Assembly (NCBI GenBank): GCA_022316685.1
Contig: JAKJHU010000136.1
Span: 558,001-622,000 of the forward strand
Origin: Progne subis subis
Taxonomy: Eukaryota; Chordata; Aves; Passeriformes; Hirundinidae
Length of the DNA: 64,000 bases
Reading direction: 5' to 3'
The translations under genes and the position numbers were made by a program. Each line of letters begins with the position of its first letter. The stretch's first letter is position 1. The notes below the pieces were generated by a model. It made no database searches, was not told the DNA's origin, and saw only the letters and a program-made list of their open reading frames with translations. Positions 42,101 through 51,818 of the stretch are shown here, one piece after another.

Positions 42101-43052
42101 AGTAATCCCAGATTTGTCCTCACCTGTGTTGTCTGGATGGGGCATCCTTGGCTGAGAAGGACCGACGGTGTTGTTTCAGAAATTAACTCATTCAAAGAAA
42201 ACAAAGCAAAGAGGTGAGAAAGCCAGCCCAAAAGCTCCAGGGTGTTGCTCCTCAGCTGGAAGAAGGTGCAGTGTCTGGGTGTCTTTAGCCTTGAAAGAAC
42301 TTTCAGAACCACTTCACAGGTAATTCCATCTGAGCTGTTAGTTCATGATGAACACCTCGACTCTTGGTGTGCACCTACCTCTGTTCCCTCACCTCTGCTT
42401 TAAGAACTTGGAGCTTACAATGGCCACTGGTGTGGTTCAACCACAGCCAGAGACCTCTCCTTCAGGGAAAAGGGGTTTTGGGTGTCCCCAGGGATAAGAC
42501 TTTGCCCTCAGTAAAGAGCTCCCAGGCATTAATTGCTTTCTGTAAGCCTTTGTGCAGACCTTGAGAGGAAAAAGTTGCCAGCACTCACTGGCTTTCTTTG
42601 GGGTGCACATGGGCACAGTCCAATAGATCTTTCAGATCTCTCTTTTTTCCCTTTGAAAAAAAGCAATTTGCTGTCTATAAAAAGGAAATGGTGCCGTCTC
42701 TATTCTACCTTTTCATCCACCTTACCTTTTAGTTCTGCATCAACAAGGTTCTTGAGGATGCATTCAGGGAAGATTAAGTGGTGCTTTCATAGTTCCGTCT
42801 TAGGATTCAACCTTTTAAAACCCACTTCTCATTTCTTTATACCTTCCTGCTCCAGCCTTCATTACTGGGAAGCAAACACCAATGGGTTGGGTTTCGTAAT
42901 AGTGCTTCGGGTGAGGAATCGCTGTCAATGTTAATTTTTCCAGAGACTAGCTGGGGAGATGCATGAAATGTGTTCTTCATTCACCTAAAGTTGTCTGTTG
43001 TTCATATTACCCTGAGTGGAGGGTGCTGCATTCCTGTTCTGTTCTGTTGCAG

Positions 43053-43179
43053 TGAGAGGTGCAGATACACCCTGCGTGGCCATGAGGACTCAGTAAACAG
43101 CATCGAGTTCCTGCCCTTCTCCAGCACCGCTCTCACCAGCTCTGCTGACAAGACCTTGTCTCTCTGGGACGTCAGAACG
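43053..43179 (+). CDS. SPAG16: SPAG16 exon C: one complete WD40 blade
   Basis: This 127-bp exon starts with the T completing the AG|T serine codon from exon B, then gives 42 full codons and ends exactly on a codon boundary (phase 0). Residues ERCRYTLRGHEDSVNS and then IEFLPFSSTALTSSADK, closing in TLSLWDV and RT, form one canonical blade with GH near its start and WD at its end. The mammalian SPAG16 counterpart has nearly the same ERCR..L.GH.DSVNSIEF pattern, so the order A-B-C is confirmed by protein homology. The acceptor is TTCTGTTGCAG; the donor is ACG followed by gtaagc at 43180, a strong donor despite the non-G last exon base. The next blade, expected to follow in phase 0, is not visible anywhere in the remaining 20.8 kb. 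Confidence 0.95.
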
Positions 43180-43952
43180 GTAAGCAGGCTTGGCCTTGGT
43201 GTTTCCTGAATTTGGGCAAAGTACTGACAGGTGTGACACGAGAAAAATGTAACCCAGTGCGAAATCAAAATAGAAAGTAAGGTTGATGTGCCAGTAGAAT
43301 ATTCACTAACACACTTGTTATCTTCTGACCAAAAATGTCACTGTATAACACTTCCTCTGGAAGGGATCTGCCTCCCCTCCTCCAGAGTTCTGCTGATTCC
43401 TCATGGAACATGCATTATTTTCTCTATATTATATCACTGCAGGCAGCGACAGAAACTCTGCATCTGTTCCTTTGTTCTTCTCTACCTTCTTTCTTTGGAA
43501 TAGGTAAAAATGGATTACACTGGAGAGTGTATTTGTCCCTGCTGCTTTGCAAACCAAACATGTAAATCCTGTTCAAGTAGAACATGAGAATGAGTCAAGA
43601 GGAATTTTTCCCTCTTTTATCAGAAAATCCAGTAATTATTGCTGTTTATGTGGTATGGGGCAACTTCTGAAGTTCGTAAATTATTCCTTCAGTCAGTGTT
43701 ACAGCCACTCTGCATTTCTCAGACAGTGTAAAAGTACAAGATTCTAGCCTTGAATGGAGCAGGTTGTATTCATGTAAAGGATTTGAGAAGAAGCAGGCAG
43801 AGCTGTTCCTGTGGATTAAATGGTGTTGTCATCAGAGCTAGACAAACACAGGATAGGAAAAACTGCCATGGAAATGACAGCAGAATACTTGAGATGCTCA
43901 TTAGGCAATTTCTATTTACGGATCATAGAAACAGACTGAATAGAAGGTCATT

Positions 43953-43971
43953 TAATAATAATAATAATAAT
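43953..43971. repeat. (TAA)n microsatellite, about 6 units
   Basis: Nineteen bases of perfect TAA repeat about 770 bp downstream of exon C. Short and probably weakly polymorphic. Confidence 0.9.
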
Positions 43972-44885
43972 CCTGGTCAGAAAGCACAATGAGTTCAAAT
44001 GAAACTAGTCAAGACTCATTATTCCTAAATGCATTGGTTTGTAGGAATATTTGATGTCCAAATATGAATAATTCAAAAAGAGGAAAAAAAAATATTGAAA
44101 TACAAACAAAAGTGAAATGCTTAATGGAAAAATAGATTTCTGCTTTGTTTCATTCTCAGTAAATCCTGCAAGGAACTTTATCTTGCAAATATCTCAGTAA
44201 TCTCCTGCTCATAGCAAATTAACAGAGTCATCAAGGAGTTTTCCTTTGACAAACATAAGGAAAAAGTCTCTATATTTGCTCAACAATATTATTTTTTTTC
44301 AGCTTTGCTGAAAAATTTTTCTAAGATAGAAAAGACCTTTTGTGAAAACATTAGATATGGCACTGTGTTGTGTATTTCTGCTGTTGAATTTTTTTTTCAT
44401 GTCCAGTGGGAAATCTTGCAGGTTTAGGATAAATGCCCATAGTGGAACCTCATTTGAGGTGAAATCCCTGTGAAGATGCCGCTTTCCACTAAATGTTGAA
44501 TGATATTAAATGGTCCCTCCAGAAAGAAGATGAATTATTTTGTCGCATTAATTTGGAACAGAGTATTTTCTCACCTCTGTGAGATCAGTTAGCATTAAGG
44601 AGTACATTTAAGATACTTTTAATGAAACATGAAAACCACGCTCGAGTTTGTTTTCTCATAAATCAGATTCCTATTGCTAATATATCTTGCTCTTCAATCA
44701 TTAAGTGCAGTCATCTCTTTATTATTAAAGATAATGGATACGGAGAACTGTAAGTCAGAGCAGTAGTAAGTTGAATGGACAGTGAGCTCTGGATTTGGGA
44801 CAGGATGGAACATAAATCTTTGTAATTACTAAGCTGGAGCTGCTAATGCAGCTTGCAGACTTTGGAAACACTGGGTGTTGCTTTT

Positions 44886-44890
<5 letters not shown>

Positions 44891-44920
<30 letters not shown>
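44891..44920. repeat. 30-base T homopolymer
   Basis: Uninterrupted run of 30 T, 215 bp before the solo LTR's target duplication and not part of the LTR. Confidence 0.9.
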
Positions 44921-45135
44921 CCTGGATAACAGAAAGTAAGATCTGTCCAGTGGTTTTAAAAAAACCTTCATCACATTGACTATAGTTTTAAACTTGAGGG
45001 GTATGGGAAAGTGAGAACAGAGAAAGATGAATTGCAATTGTGGCTCTTTCCAAACACTGAGGGAGAGTTATGGATTTGATGGTGGGTTTGGGCAGGAACC
45101 ACGCTCCTGCTGTTACAGAGGTGCAGTAGTTCAGA

Positions 45136-45140
45136 TGTGG
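45136..45140 (+). repeat. Left target-site duplication of the solo LTR
   Basis: TGTGG immediately before the TGTCTT start of the LTR. The same five bases stand directly after its AAGACA end at 45843-45847, as expected from retroviral integration. Confidence 0.85.
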
Positions 45141-45842
45141 TGTCTTGGGTTGCAATGCAAGATGTATTCTATTCTCATCTGTCAAAACCGGTTGAAGTGG
45201 TGTTTTTCTTTATCTCATAACTCCAGGGGGGATGGGACAGCTGCCTTCTGTTAACGGGCCAGCCGTTAAACCAGGTGGGGCAGTGCTCTTACCTCTTCCA
45301 CAACCCATCCTCCCTCCAGGGGATATCTGCTGTTCATGGGCCATTGAGGTTCACTGCATGGCTGATACAATTGCATCATCCCATTGGGAGATGCTCCACC
45401 CAGGGGGGGAGCCCAGCATTCCCACCTGGATAAAACCTGGGATTCAGAACACCAAAGCAGCCTGTTTTCCACTGGATTCCCAGAGGAAAATTTGACCCAT
45501 CACAGCACCACTAGACCCTTCTACAGGATCATCTCTACTCCCCAGAACCACATCTGTCACTCCAGGAGGGTTTAATTGGGCTGCTCCCAACACCCCGACA
45601 AACAGAGTGTCAGATTGTGTTCTGACTCTGTCAGTGTTTTTCTTTTTTTGTTCATTTGCTTTTTGTACTACTACATTTTTAATATTCCTAGTAAAGAACT
45701 GTTATCCCTATTCCCATATCTTTACCTGAGAGCTCCTCAATTTCAAAATTATAATAATTCAGAGGGAGGGGGTTTACATTCTCCAGTCCAAGGGAAACTC
45801 TGGCTTTTCCCTGGCAGACACCTGTCTTTCCAAACTAAGACA
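45141..45842 (+). mobile_element. Complete solo LTR of an endogenous retrovirus (ERVL-like), 702 bp
   Basis: The element starts TGTCTTGGGTT and ends CCAAACTAAGACA, so its termini form a TGTCTT/AAGACA inverted repeat. It is flanked by a perfect 5-bp duplication TGTGG. Five bases is the duplication size I associate with class III (ERVL-type) elements. Inside are an inverted CCAAT box (ATTGG, 45383-45387), a TATA-like GATAAAAC (45429-45436) and an AGTAAA polyadenylation variant (45690-45695), in the U3-R-U5 order for the plus strand. The text strongly resembles LTRs I know from songbird genomes. There is no internal viral sequence, so it arose by recombination between the two LTRs of a former provirus. 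The intact ends and duplication suggest a fairly young insertion. Confidence 0.88.
45383..45436 (+). promoter_or_regulatory. LTR core promoter motifs
   Basis: Inside the solo LTR an inverted CCAAT motif (ATTGG, 45383-45387) lies 41 bases ahead of a TATA-like GATAAAAC (45429-45436). This spacing suits an RNA polymerase II core promoter directed rightward, in the same sense as SPAG16. Activity is unknown, and avian LTRs are usually silenced. Confidence 0.4.
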
Positions 45843-45847
45843 TGTGG
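45843..45847 (+). repeat. Right target-site duplication of the solo LTR
   Basis: TGTGG immediately after the AAGACA end of the LTR, identical to 45136-45140. Confidence 0.85.
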
Positions 45848-47054
45848 AAACCCAGGCTGCAGTTCTCTGGTGGGAATTTCTTGCCAGTGAAGCTGATGGC
45901 TCTGGTGCCAAGATAAGCTGTAGAATTTATTCCTCTTTGTGCCAGTTTTGTAGAAGGACAGCATGTCCTGGCTTTTCACCAGAACAATTCCTTGCTGACA
46001 CATCAGGGAAAGCATCTCCACTCATGAATTGCAAAGTGTGTCCAGTGATGAATGTGAGAGGTGCAAAAGAGCCCGTGACCTCCTGAGTCCAAGTTCCCTT
46101 GCCTGGGTTAATTCCTCCCATGATGAGGGACCTGCCACTCCTCTGCATCTCCCACAGCCTCACGAGCCATTTGTCTCTACACCATTTGAGCCAAGCTTGA
46201 ACCTGTGCTCTTTTTTCAGACAGATACCAAATACTTATACACTTAAATAGAAGGGAAGAAAAAAATACTCGTGCTTTTCATTCTACATATTTGAAACTTA
46301 TTGATTTAGTAACTATCTCATCAGCTTTCTGATTTTTGAAATGTCAGATTCTATAACTGGATATTTCATTTTTGAAAATGTTGTGGAGAGACTGTCATTT
46401 AAAAGGCAGCTTTCAGTGGTAATGCCCTGAGGAACATGTCCAGCAAGGATTTGAGAAGAATTCTGTGTGTCCTTCGCAGGACATGCCCATTCACGTCATT
46501 GACGCTGTTCTTGTGAGCTAAGTTCAGCACACGCAGAGCTCTGTGAAAAGTCACAGTCATGCAATGCTCTATTTCTATTTGATTGTGTGAAATAACGAGC
46601 ATTTGAGAGGTTGTTGGATAATTCGTGTCTATTTTGGTCTCTACTGCTCGCTGATATTCAAGTTTAATATTTTAGTTATCCTGGGATATATTTCTTTATG
46701 CAGTGCAGCTCAGTGATTTAAAATGAAACCTGTTTTTTTCTGCATCCTGTTTCCAGAAGATTGCTGCATAACACAAATAAAAGGATTCCATTCCCACCCC
46801 ACTCTCAAACTAATACCTCTGACATTCAGGGAGGAAGGCATCAAGGAGGTCAACCTTTTCCTATTTGGGTCAAAGATGACTTGAGCAGGGGTAAGGCAGC
46901 AGAACAGTGACCAGATGCCAGTTCTGGCTCTGCACATCAAATTGTGTCCTTGTCGGTAATTTGTGGGCTGAACGGCAGAATCTAAAGTTTGAAGCTCCAA
47001 GGTAGTATGGTCCTTGATAAATAATGCAGGCACCAATCTTATAGGAAAAAGGGG

Positions 47055-47099
<45 letters not shown>
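47055..47099. repeat. 45-base A homopolymer
   Basis: Forty-five A preceded by AAAAAGGGG, the longest homopolymer in the window. It could be a retroposon tail on the plus strand, with a weak ATAAAT about 40 bases upstream, but I recognise no body and no flanking duplication. Its true length in the organism may differ because such runs assemble poorly. Confidence 0.9.
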
Positions 47100-47101
<2 letters not shown>

Positions 47102-49211
47102 AAAACAGAATGAAATTGCCCAAAATCCTGCCTGAACAACAGCAAGAAGCTCCAAGTAAAAACCATGGCTCTGGCCATTTTCCTCCTCAGAGACTCCTGC
47201 AGTTTCTCCTTCTCCAAAGCGAAGGAGGGCAGTGGGAGTGCAGGCAGAGCCTCCCTTCAGGCTGGGGCTCTGGGGCTGCACCACACCCACAGGAATTCAT
47301 TAGGAAGTAGTAGTCAGGGAAAAGAGGAAGAGGCTCCTGGGGGCTTCTCTAGGGCAGAGTTCTGTCTTCAAATATGGCATTGGATAAAGGAGGTTCTCAG
47401 GCACAGCCCTTTTTAGAGCAGCAGCTGTTAATAAATTGCAGCTTCTGTGCTCCACTGTCTGCTTATCATGGTGTGCTAATGGCTCTTGAGCACTAGCTGA
47501 GTTTGATGGAGTTCCCACACAATTAGGTGTGTGGAAACAGCAGGGCAACCCAAATGAATGTCTCACCTGGTAGGAGAAGCAGCAACACTCAGCAACCCCA
47601 GCACCATTCTCTGAGGAGTCTTGCAATTGAGATTCTGCCTGCTCTGTTCTTCCTTGGCTTTTCAGGATCTGCCCCACAGAGGTCCCAAAATGATCCATCT
47701 GTGCATCCAAAGAAATAGAGGAGTGAACCCCAAGAATCTGGGGGTGGTCCTTTGCATTTTTTCCTTTGTGAAAGGCTCTGGCTGAAGGCAGGTGGGTCAT
47801 TTGAGGACAGTGGCCATTTCTAAGGGCTTTTCACTCCATGTCCTACCAGAAAATAAATAAATCCGTGCACAGGGCAGTTTCTGAGCTGTTGGCTGAGGTT
47901 TCCAGCTGTGCTGCAGCATTTTAATGATGAGCACTTGGCTGTCTGTGTGTTTCATATGGATGCAGAATAATTACAAGGATGCTGATGTAAGCTGCAGCCT
48001 TGCAATTTTCTCTTTCACAATACAGCCCATCCTCTCCCACCTTGGGATGTCTTTGGCCTGGAACATCCTTGCCGTGGTTCCTGTTGCAGCTCAAAGTTGG
48101 TTAACTTTTGGTTAAATTCAGGGAAATTGGTCCAAACTTAAAATTTCCTTAGATAACCTTTTCCTTCTAATGAAATTATCTTTTAGACCACTTATTTTCC
48201 AGTGTTTATTTTATTACTATTTAGTAATTTCTAGATTAGTAATTCCCTTACACATCCTACTGTAGTTTTGTTTCTTCCAGTGAAATATAAATTAGCTTGT
48301 AGACATTTTGCTTTTCAATATGGATTTTGTCAGAACCTTTTCGTCAGTAGACTTAAAGCACGTGGAAACACCCAGATCTTTGCAGGGATTCTGCCTATCT
48401 GTGGTGGGGGCTTCTTTGCCAATGTTCCTTTGGAATGGTCATTCATGAGGCAAATTCAGGAAAAATGACAAAGTATTTAAGGGGCAGGTATATGAGAGAA
48501 GCATTAAACATCCAAAAGGGAGTGATTTTGCAAAGCCATCTGATCGTCTTTAAAATTTTTAGCCTATTCCAGTTGATTTATCCCCAAGTAAACACCTTAG
48601 ACACAAAATTATCAGTCAGAATCTCCTCAGAGTATTGGATTTGTCAGTTTTATTTGAACCCTTTTGAACTCCTGAGGAATGAATTCATGAGCTGAGCGGA
48701 TAGACAGGATGGGTCATTTAAAAAGCCTTTGACAGGCAGTTTAAGGTCCAAATCAATCCTCTTCAAAAGTAGGTCAGAGATTGAAGTTGTCAGTATTGGA
48801 GACAAAGAGCTCTTCCATGCAAACTCCGAATCTCCCGGTGCAATTGAATTATGTTGCTGTAAATAAGGGATGTGCCAGGATAAGTCCAGTTCCTGGCATG
48901 GTGTGTAACAAATTCTGTGTTCTGAATTCTCTGCATTTGTAAATAATGGGTTTGTGTTTTAAAACTCCCTGTCTTAACATGAAAAGGAATTTGAGTCACA
49001 GCGAAATATGAAATCAAGAGCAAATAGTTATGAATACAGATTAGGCTTTCTCCCAGAAGTAGTATCACAAAAGACAAAAAATAAAATTCTAAAAGGTTTA
49101 TGTTAAATCTGTTTGGGACGCTTTCCTAGAGACCTAGTGCCAATTTTTTAAAAACCAGAAGAATGGTTGAGGAAAAAAGTCAAGATTACTTTCTAATAAC
49201 AAAAATAATTT

Positions 49212-49230
49212 GGGGGGGGGGGGGGGCGGG
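49212..49230 (+). repeat. 15-base G run followed by CGGG
   Basis: Fifteen G, one C, then three G. It could form a G-quadruplex on this strand. The length is uncertain because of slippage. Confidence 0.85.
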
Positions 49231-49659
49231 AAGCTTGATTTGGTCAATGTAGTTCTTAAGAATGCTACATTCTGACTTTATATCAAAACAACTTCAGTGA
49301 AAAAGGCAAATTGCAATAAAATATTTCAAGTAATGAACATGTAAGTGCAACTTGGACCAGTTAACCCAGATGCAAGCAAGAAAATATCTGAAGTTCTTGT
49401 TTTGCTGTGGGTTTTGTTTCTTTTTTTTTTTTCCTGAGAGGCAGGAAAACCACTGTCTTTCAAACTGTGTGTGGCTGCTGTCCCCAGGATCACCCTCGCA
49501 CTGGAACTATGTCTTTCCCTTGGACTTGTTCATCCTATGTCTTGTCTTCCAAATCAAACCATTAAATTGATAGTTTAACAAACTGTGTAATCAGCTGATC
49601 CCACAGGCATTTTTCCCTGTTAAAGTAGGTTTAAATCAGACTAAACCTTTTAGTATCAG

Positions 49660-49741
49660 ACAGGTTGTTCTGCAGAGCTCAACAGTTGGACTTGATGATC
49701 TTAAAGGTCTTTACCAAGCAAAATTATTCCATGATTCTAAA
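49660..49741 (+). mobile_element. CR1 retroposon, 3' end fragment, plus strand
   Basis: The words GTTGGACTTGATGATCTTAA, AGGTCTTTACCAA and TTATTCCATGATTCTAA follow the order of the avian CR1 3' end (GTTGGACTAGATGATC..., AGGTCCCTTCCAA, ATTCTATGATTCTA). CR1 copies end in ATTCTRTG-type units instead of poly(A), which matches the ATGATTCTA here. It is a 5'-truncated copy of about 80 bp, several changes from consensus, and therefore old. Confidence 0.8.
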
Positions 49742-50076
49742 GCTCCAGGTGAATTTGTGGCCCTTAAAAGGTTATAATTGTTTTATTAAGCCATTCCTGT
49801 TCACTGGTCCTGTCCAGAGAATGTCAAGAGTCCCATTGCCAGTGGGAATTCAGCCCATTAATGAGTTGCCTTCCTTTGACTTTTCCCCAAAACATAGAAA
49901 AGCTACAGTTTTAAATTCTAGGGGAAGTCTTTGAGAGGATAAGACAGTTCTGTGCGTTCAAGCTTAAATCTCCAGCTTGACTTGCAGTTCACGTGCAATG
50001 TATAAATGGCAGTGAGGTTAGATTAAAGTAACACTTTCCATCATGATACTCACAGTCCTTTAAGCTGCTGCTGGGA

Positions 50077-50255
50077 AATCACAGAATGTGCTGAGCAGGA
50101 AGGGACCCACGAGGACCATCCAGTCCAACTCCTGGCCCTGCACAGCACCATCCCCAGCAATCCCACCCTGTTCCTGGGAGCATTGTCCACATGCTCCTTG
50201 AGCTCTGACAGCCTTGGGACCGTGACCGTTCTCTGGTGAGCCAGTTCCAAGGGCC
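50077..50255 (-). mobile_element. CR1 retroposon, 3' end fragment, minus strand
   Basis: Read on the minus strand this ends in the CR1 terminal ATTCTGTGATT. The plus strand shows AATCACAGAAT, then AGGAAGGGACCCACGAGG, CATCCAGTCCAACTCCTGG, and further on GAGCTCTGACAGCCTTGGG and GAGCCAGTTCC. All of these follow the well-known avian CR1 3' untranslated region in reverse order. It is truncated at its 5' end at about 50255, only 190 bp from the LTR-like block that begins at 50446. Confidence 0.88.
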
Positions 50256-50445
50256 CCAGGATCCTCTGCAGCTGGATGCTTTCCTTCCTGTGCAGTCATG
50301 GTTTCCCTAGGAGCTCTGCAGGAGTTTCCTCCAAAGTCTGCACCCTCCAGAGCAGGCTTCTTGCAGTGCAGCCCAGCCTGGATTTGACTTACTGGTGTCT
50401 TGGAGCAAGGATTGGCTCCTTGCTCACATCACTGCCTTTCCCAGG

Positions 50446-51818
50446 TGTCATGGGTTAACACAGCTTGGTTTTAGTTAAAGAGGAAACAGTTCCCTGTACG
50501 GACCTTGGAGTCTCCTTTGGAGAGGCTACTTTTTAGATACTGACACATTGTATAACCACTGAGGAAGCTAGATGCCCTTTGTGTACAAATATAAGAAGCT
50601 GAGCTGAGCCCAGGAAGCCCTTTTTCCTTCCAGCCTCAGAAGAGGTAAGAAGGCAGCCTGGCTCCTTCCTGCTGGGGCTGAGCTGGCCAGGCCTTTCCAG
50701 TGGCTGTTAAAACATCCTCCTGCTAAGCCGTGGGGGCCGAGCTCCCCACCCTTCTCCAGAGGCTGCTGGGCAGAGGAAGGGGTGGGGAAGGCCCAGCCAT
50801 GTGAGAGATCCTGCAGCTGAGAGTAAAAATGGCCCCACAGCAGCCAGAGCCCTGAGATCCTGGCCCAGCTTGAGTGCGCCCTGACCCATCTTTGGCCACT
50901 TCCTGGCAAAGAACCATCATGCCCTCTTCAGACCTGGGGGATGTTAATCTTTACTTGACTGATGGGATTTACAAAGCACTAACTCTTCTCTCAGTGAGGA
51001 CAGAGTGGTTGAGATGTAAGGAGACACAACATGAAACTGAAGTCAGTGAAGAGAGAGTAAACTCCTAGGTTGGAGGAAAATTGAGGAGTTGCCTAGTTTG
51101 GGCTGGACTTCTCTTGTGAGGCTATGGAGAATGGAATAAAATATCCCTGTAACTTAGAGAATGCTTCTTAGGGGGTGCAAAGTTCCAGTCATAACCGTGG
51201 ACAGATACAGCTGTGAGGCAATAGAGAATTTTGAACAGAGGAAGATAGAAATTAAGAGAAACCCTCTGCACCAGGGAAGAAGAGAAGACCTCTGTTTTCT
51301 GAGATGAAGATGATTCTAGAGATAGCTGAAGAGTATCTTTGTTCTATACTAAAAGAGTCATCCTTAAACTGTAATAAACTAAATAAACTGATATTCCCAT
51401 GAGTGCAGTCATGGGAAAGCTGCTAAATAGGAGGGACTTCACGGTTTGCAGGGTTCCCAGGGGCGGCTGCAGATTCCTGGCCTGGGAGCCACCAAAGAAC
51501 CCTTTCTTGTGGCGGTGTCTCCATAGCAGTTCTAAGAGAGGCTCCTCTCCCTAAGAACTGATGAAAGGCTATTTTAAAGAGGTGAAACTGACTGAAAATC
51601 CCAGGTTTTGTCTCTTTGTGTTCTTAGTGAGAAAGTAAGCAGTTGTATGGGGGAAGGAGAAGTGGTTTGAAGGTTTAATTCTTATTTTCTTCTTTTAGTG
51701 TATGATAAACCTATCTTTATACCTTTTAAGTGTGAGCCTGCTTTGCTTTTCTCCTAATCCTATCTCACAGCAGAAAGAAAAAGGTTAAATTATTTCAACA
51801 AACACTCAAGCCACTGCA
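50446..51818 (+). mobile_element. LTR-like endogenous-retrovirus block, right end uncertain
   Basis: The left end TGTCATGGGTTAACACAG looks like the start of an avian LTR and is preceded by CCAGG. Downstream are TATA-like AAATATAAG (50587-50595), AATAAA at 51135 and 51373, and near 51710-51770 a stretch (GATAAACCTATC..., GTGAGCCTGCTTTGC, CCTATCTCACAGCAG) like the 3' part of LTRs I recall from songbirds. The right end is unclear. CCAGG recurs after CTGCA at 51271-51275, which would give an 825-bp LTR, while CCGGG after CTGCA at 51819 would give 1373 bp with one mismatch. It could also be a composite of two nested LTRs. No viral protein frame was seen. Confidence 0.5.

Larger units (their letters stand above)
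21322..43052 (+). other. SPAG16: SPAG16 intron, 21.7 kb, between exons B and C
   Basis: This intron is bounded by GT at 21322 and AG at 43051-43052 and is phase 2. I recognise no exon in it. The structured parts are a probable minus-strand LTR at about 33475-33905, T-rich low complexity at 36201-36311, a 19-T run at 31964-31982 and a 32-A run at 39103-39134. The longest open frame (246 codons, minus strand, 22966-23703) sits in a GC-richer patch and looks like no protein family I know. A second GC-richer patch lies around 36500-37700. Stretches 24000-31700, 34000-36100, 37800-39000 and 39300-43000 hold nothing I can assign, apart from a possible regulatory block near 41640-41850. Confidence 0.8.

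Noticed and set aside
43920..43950. ATCATAGAAACAGACTGAAT, which resembles a CR1 terminus
   Set aside because: Similarity stops after about ten bases and the usual CR1 words that should follow are absent.
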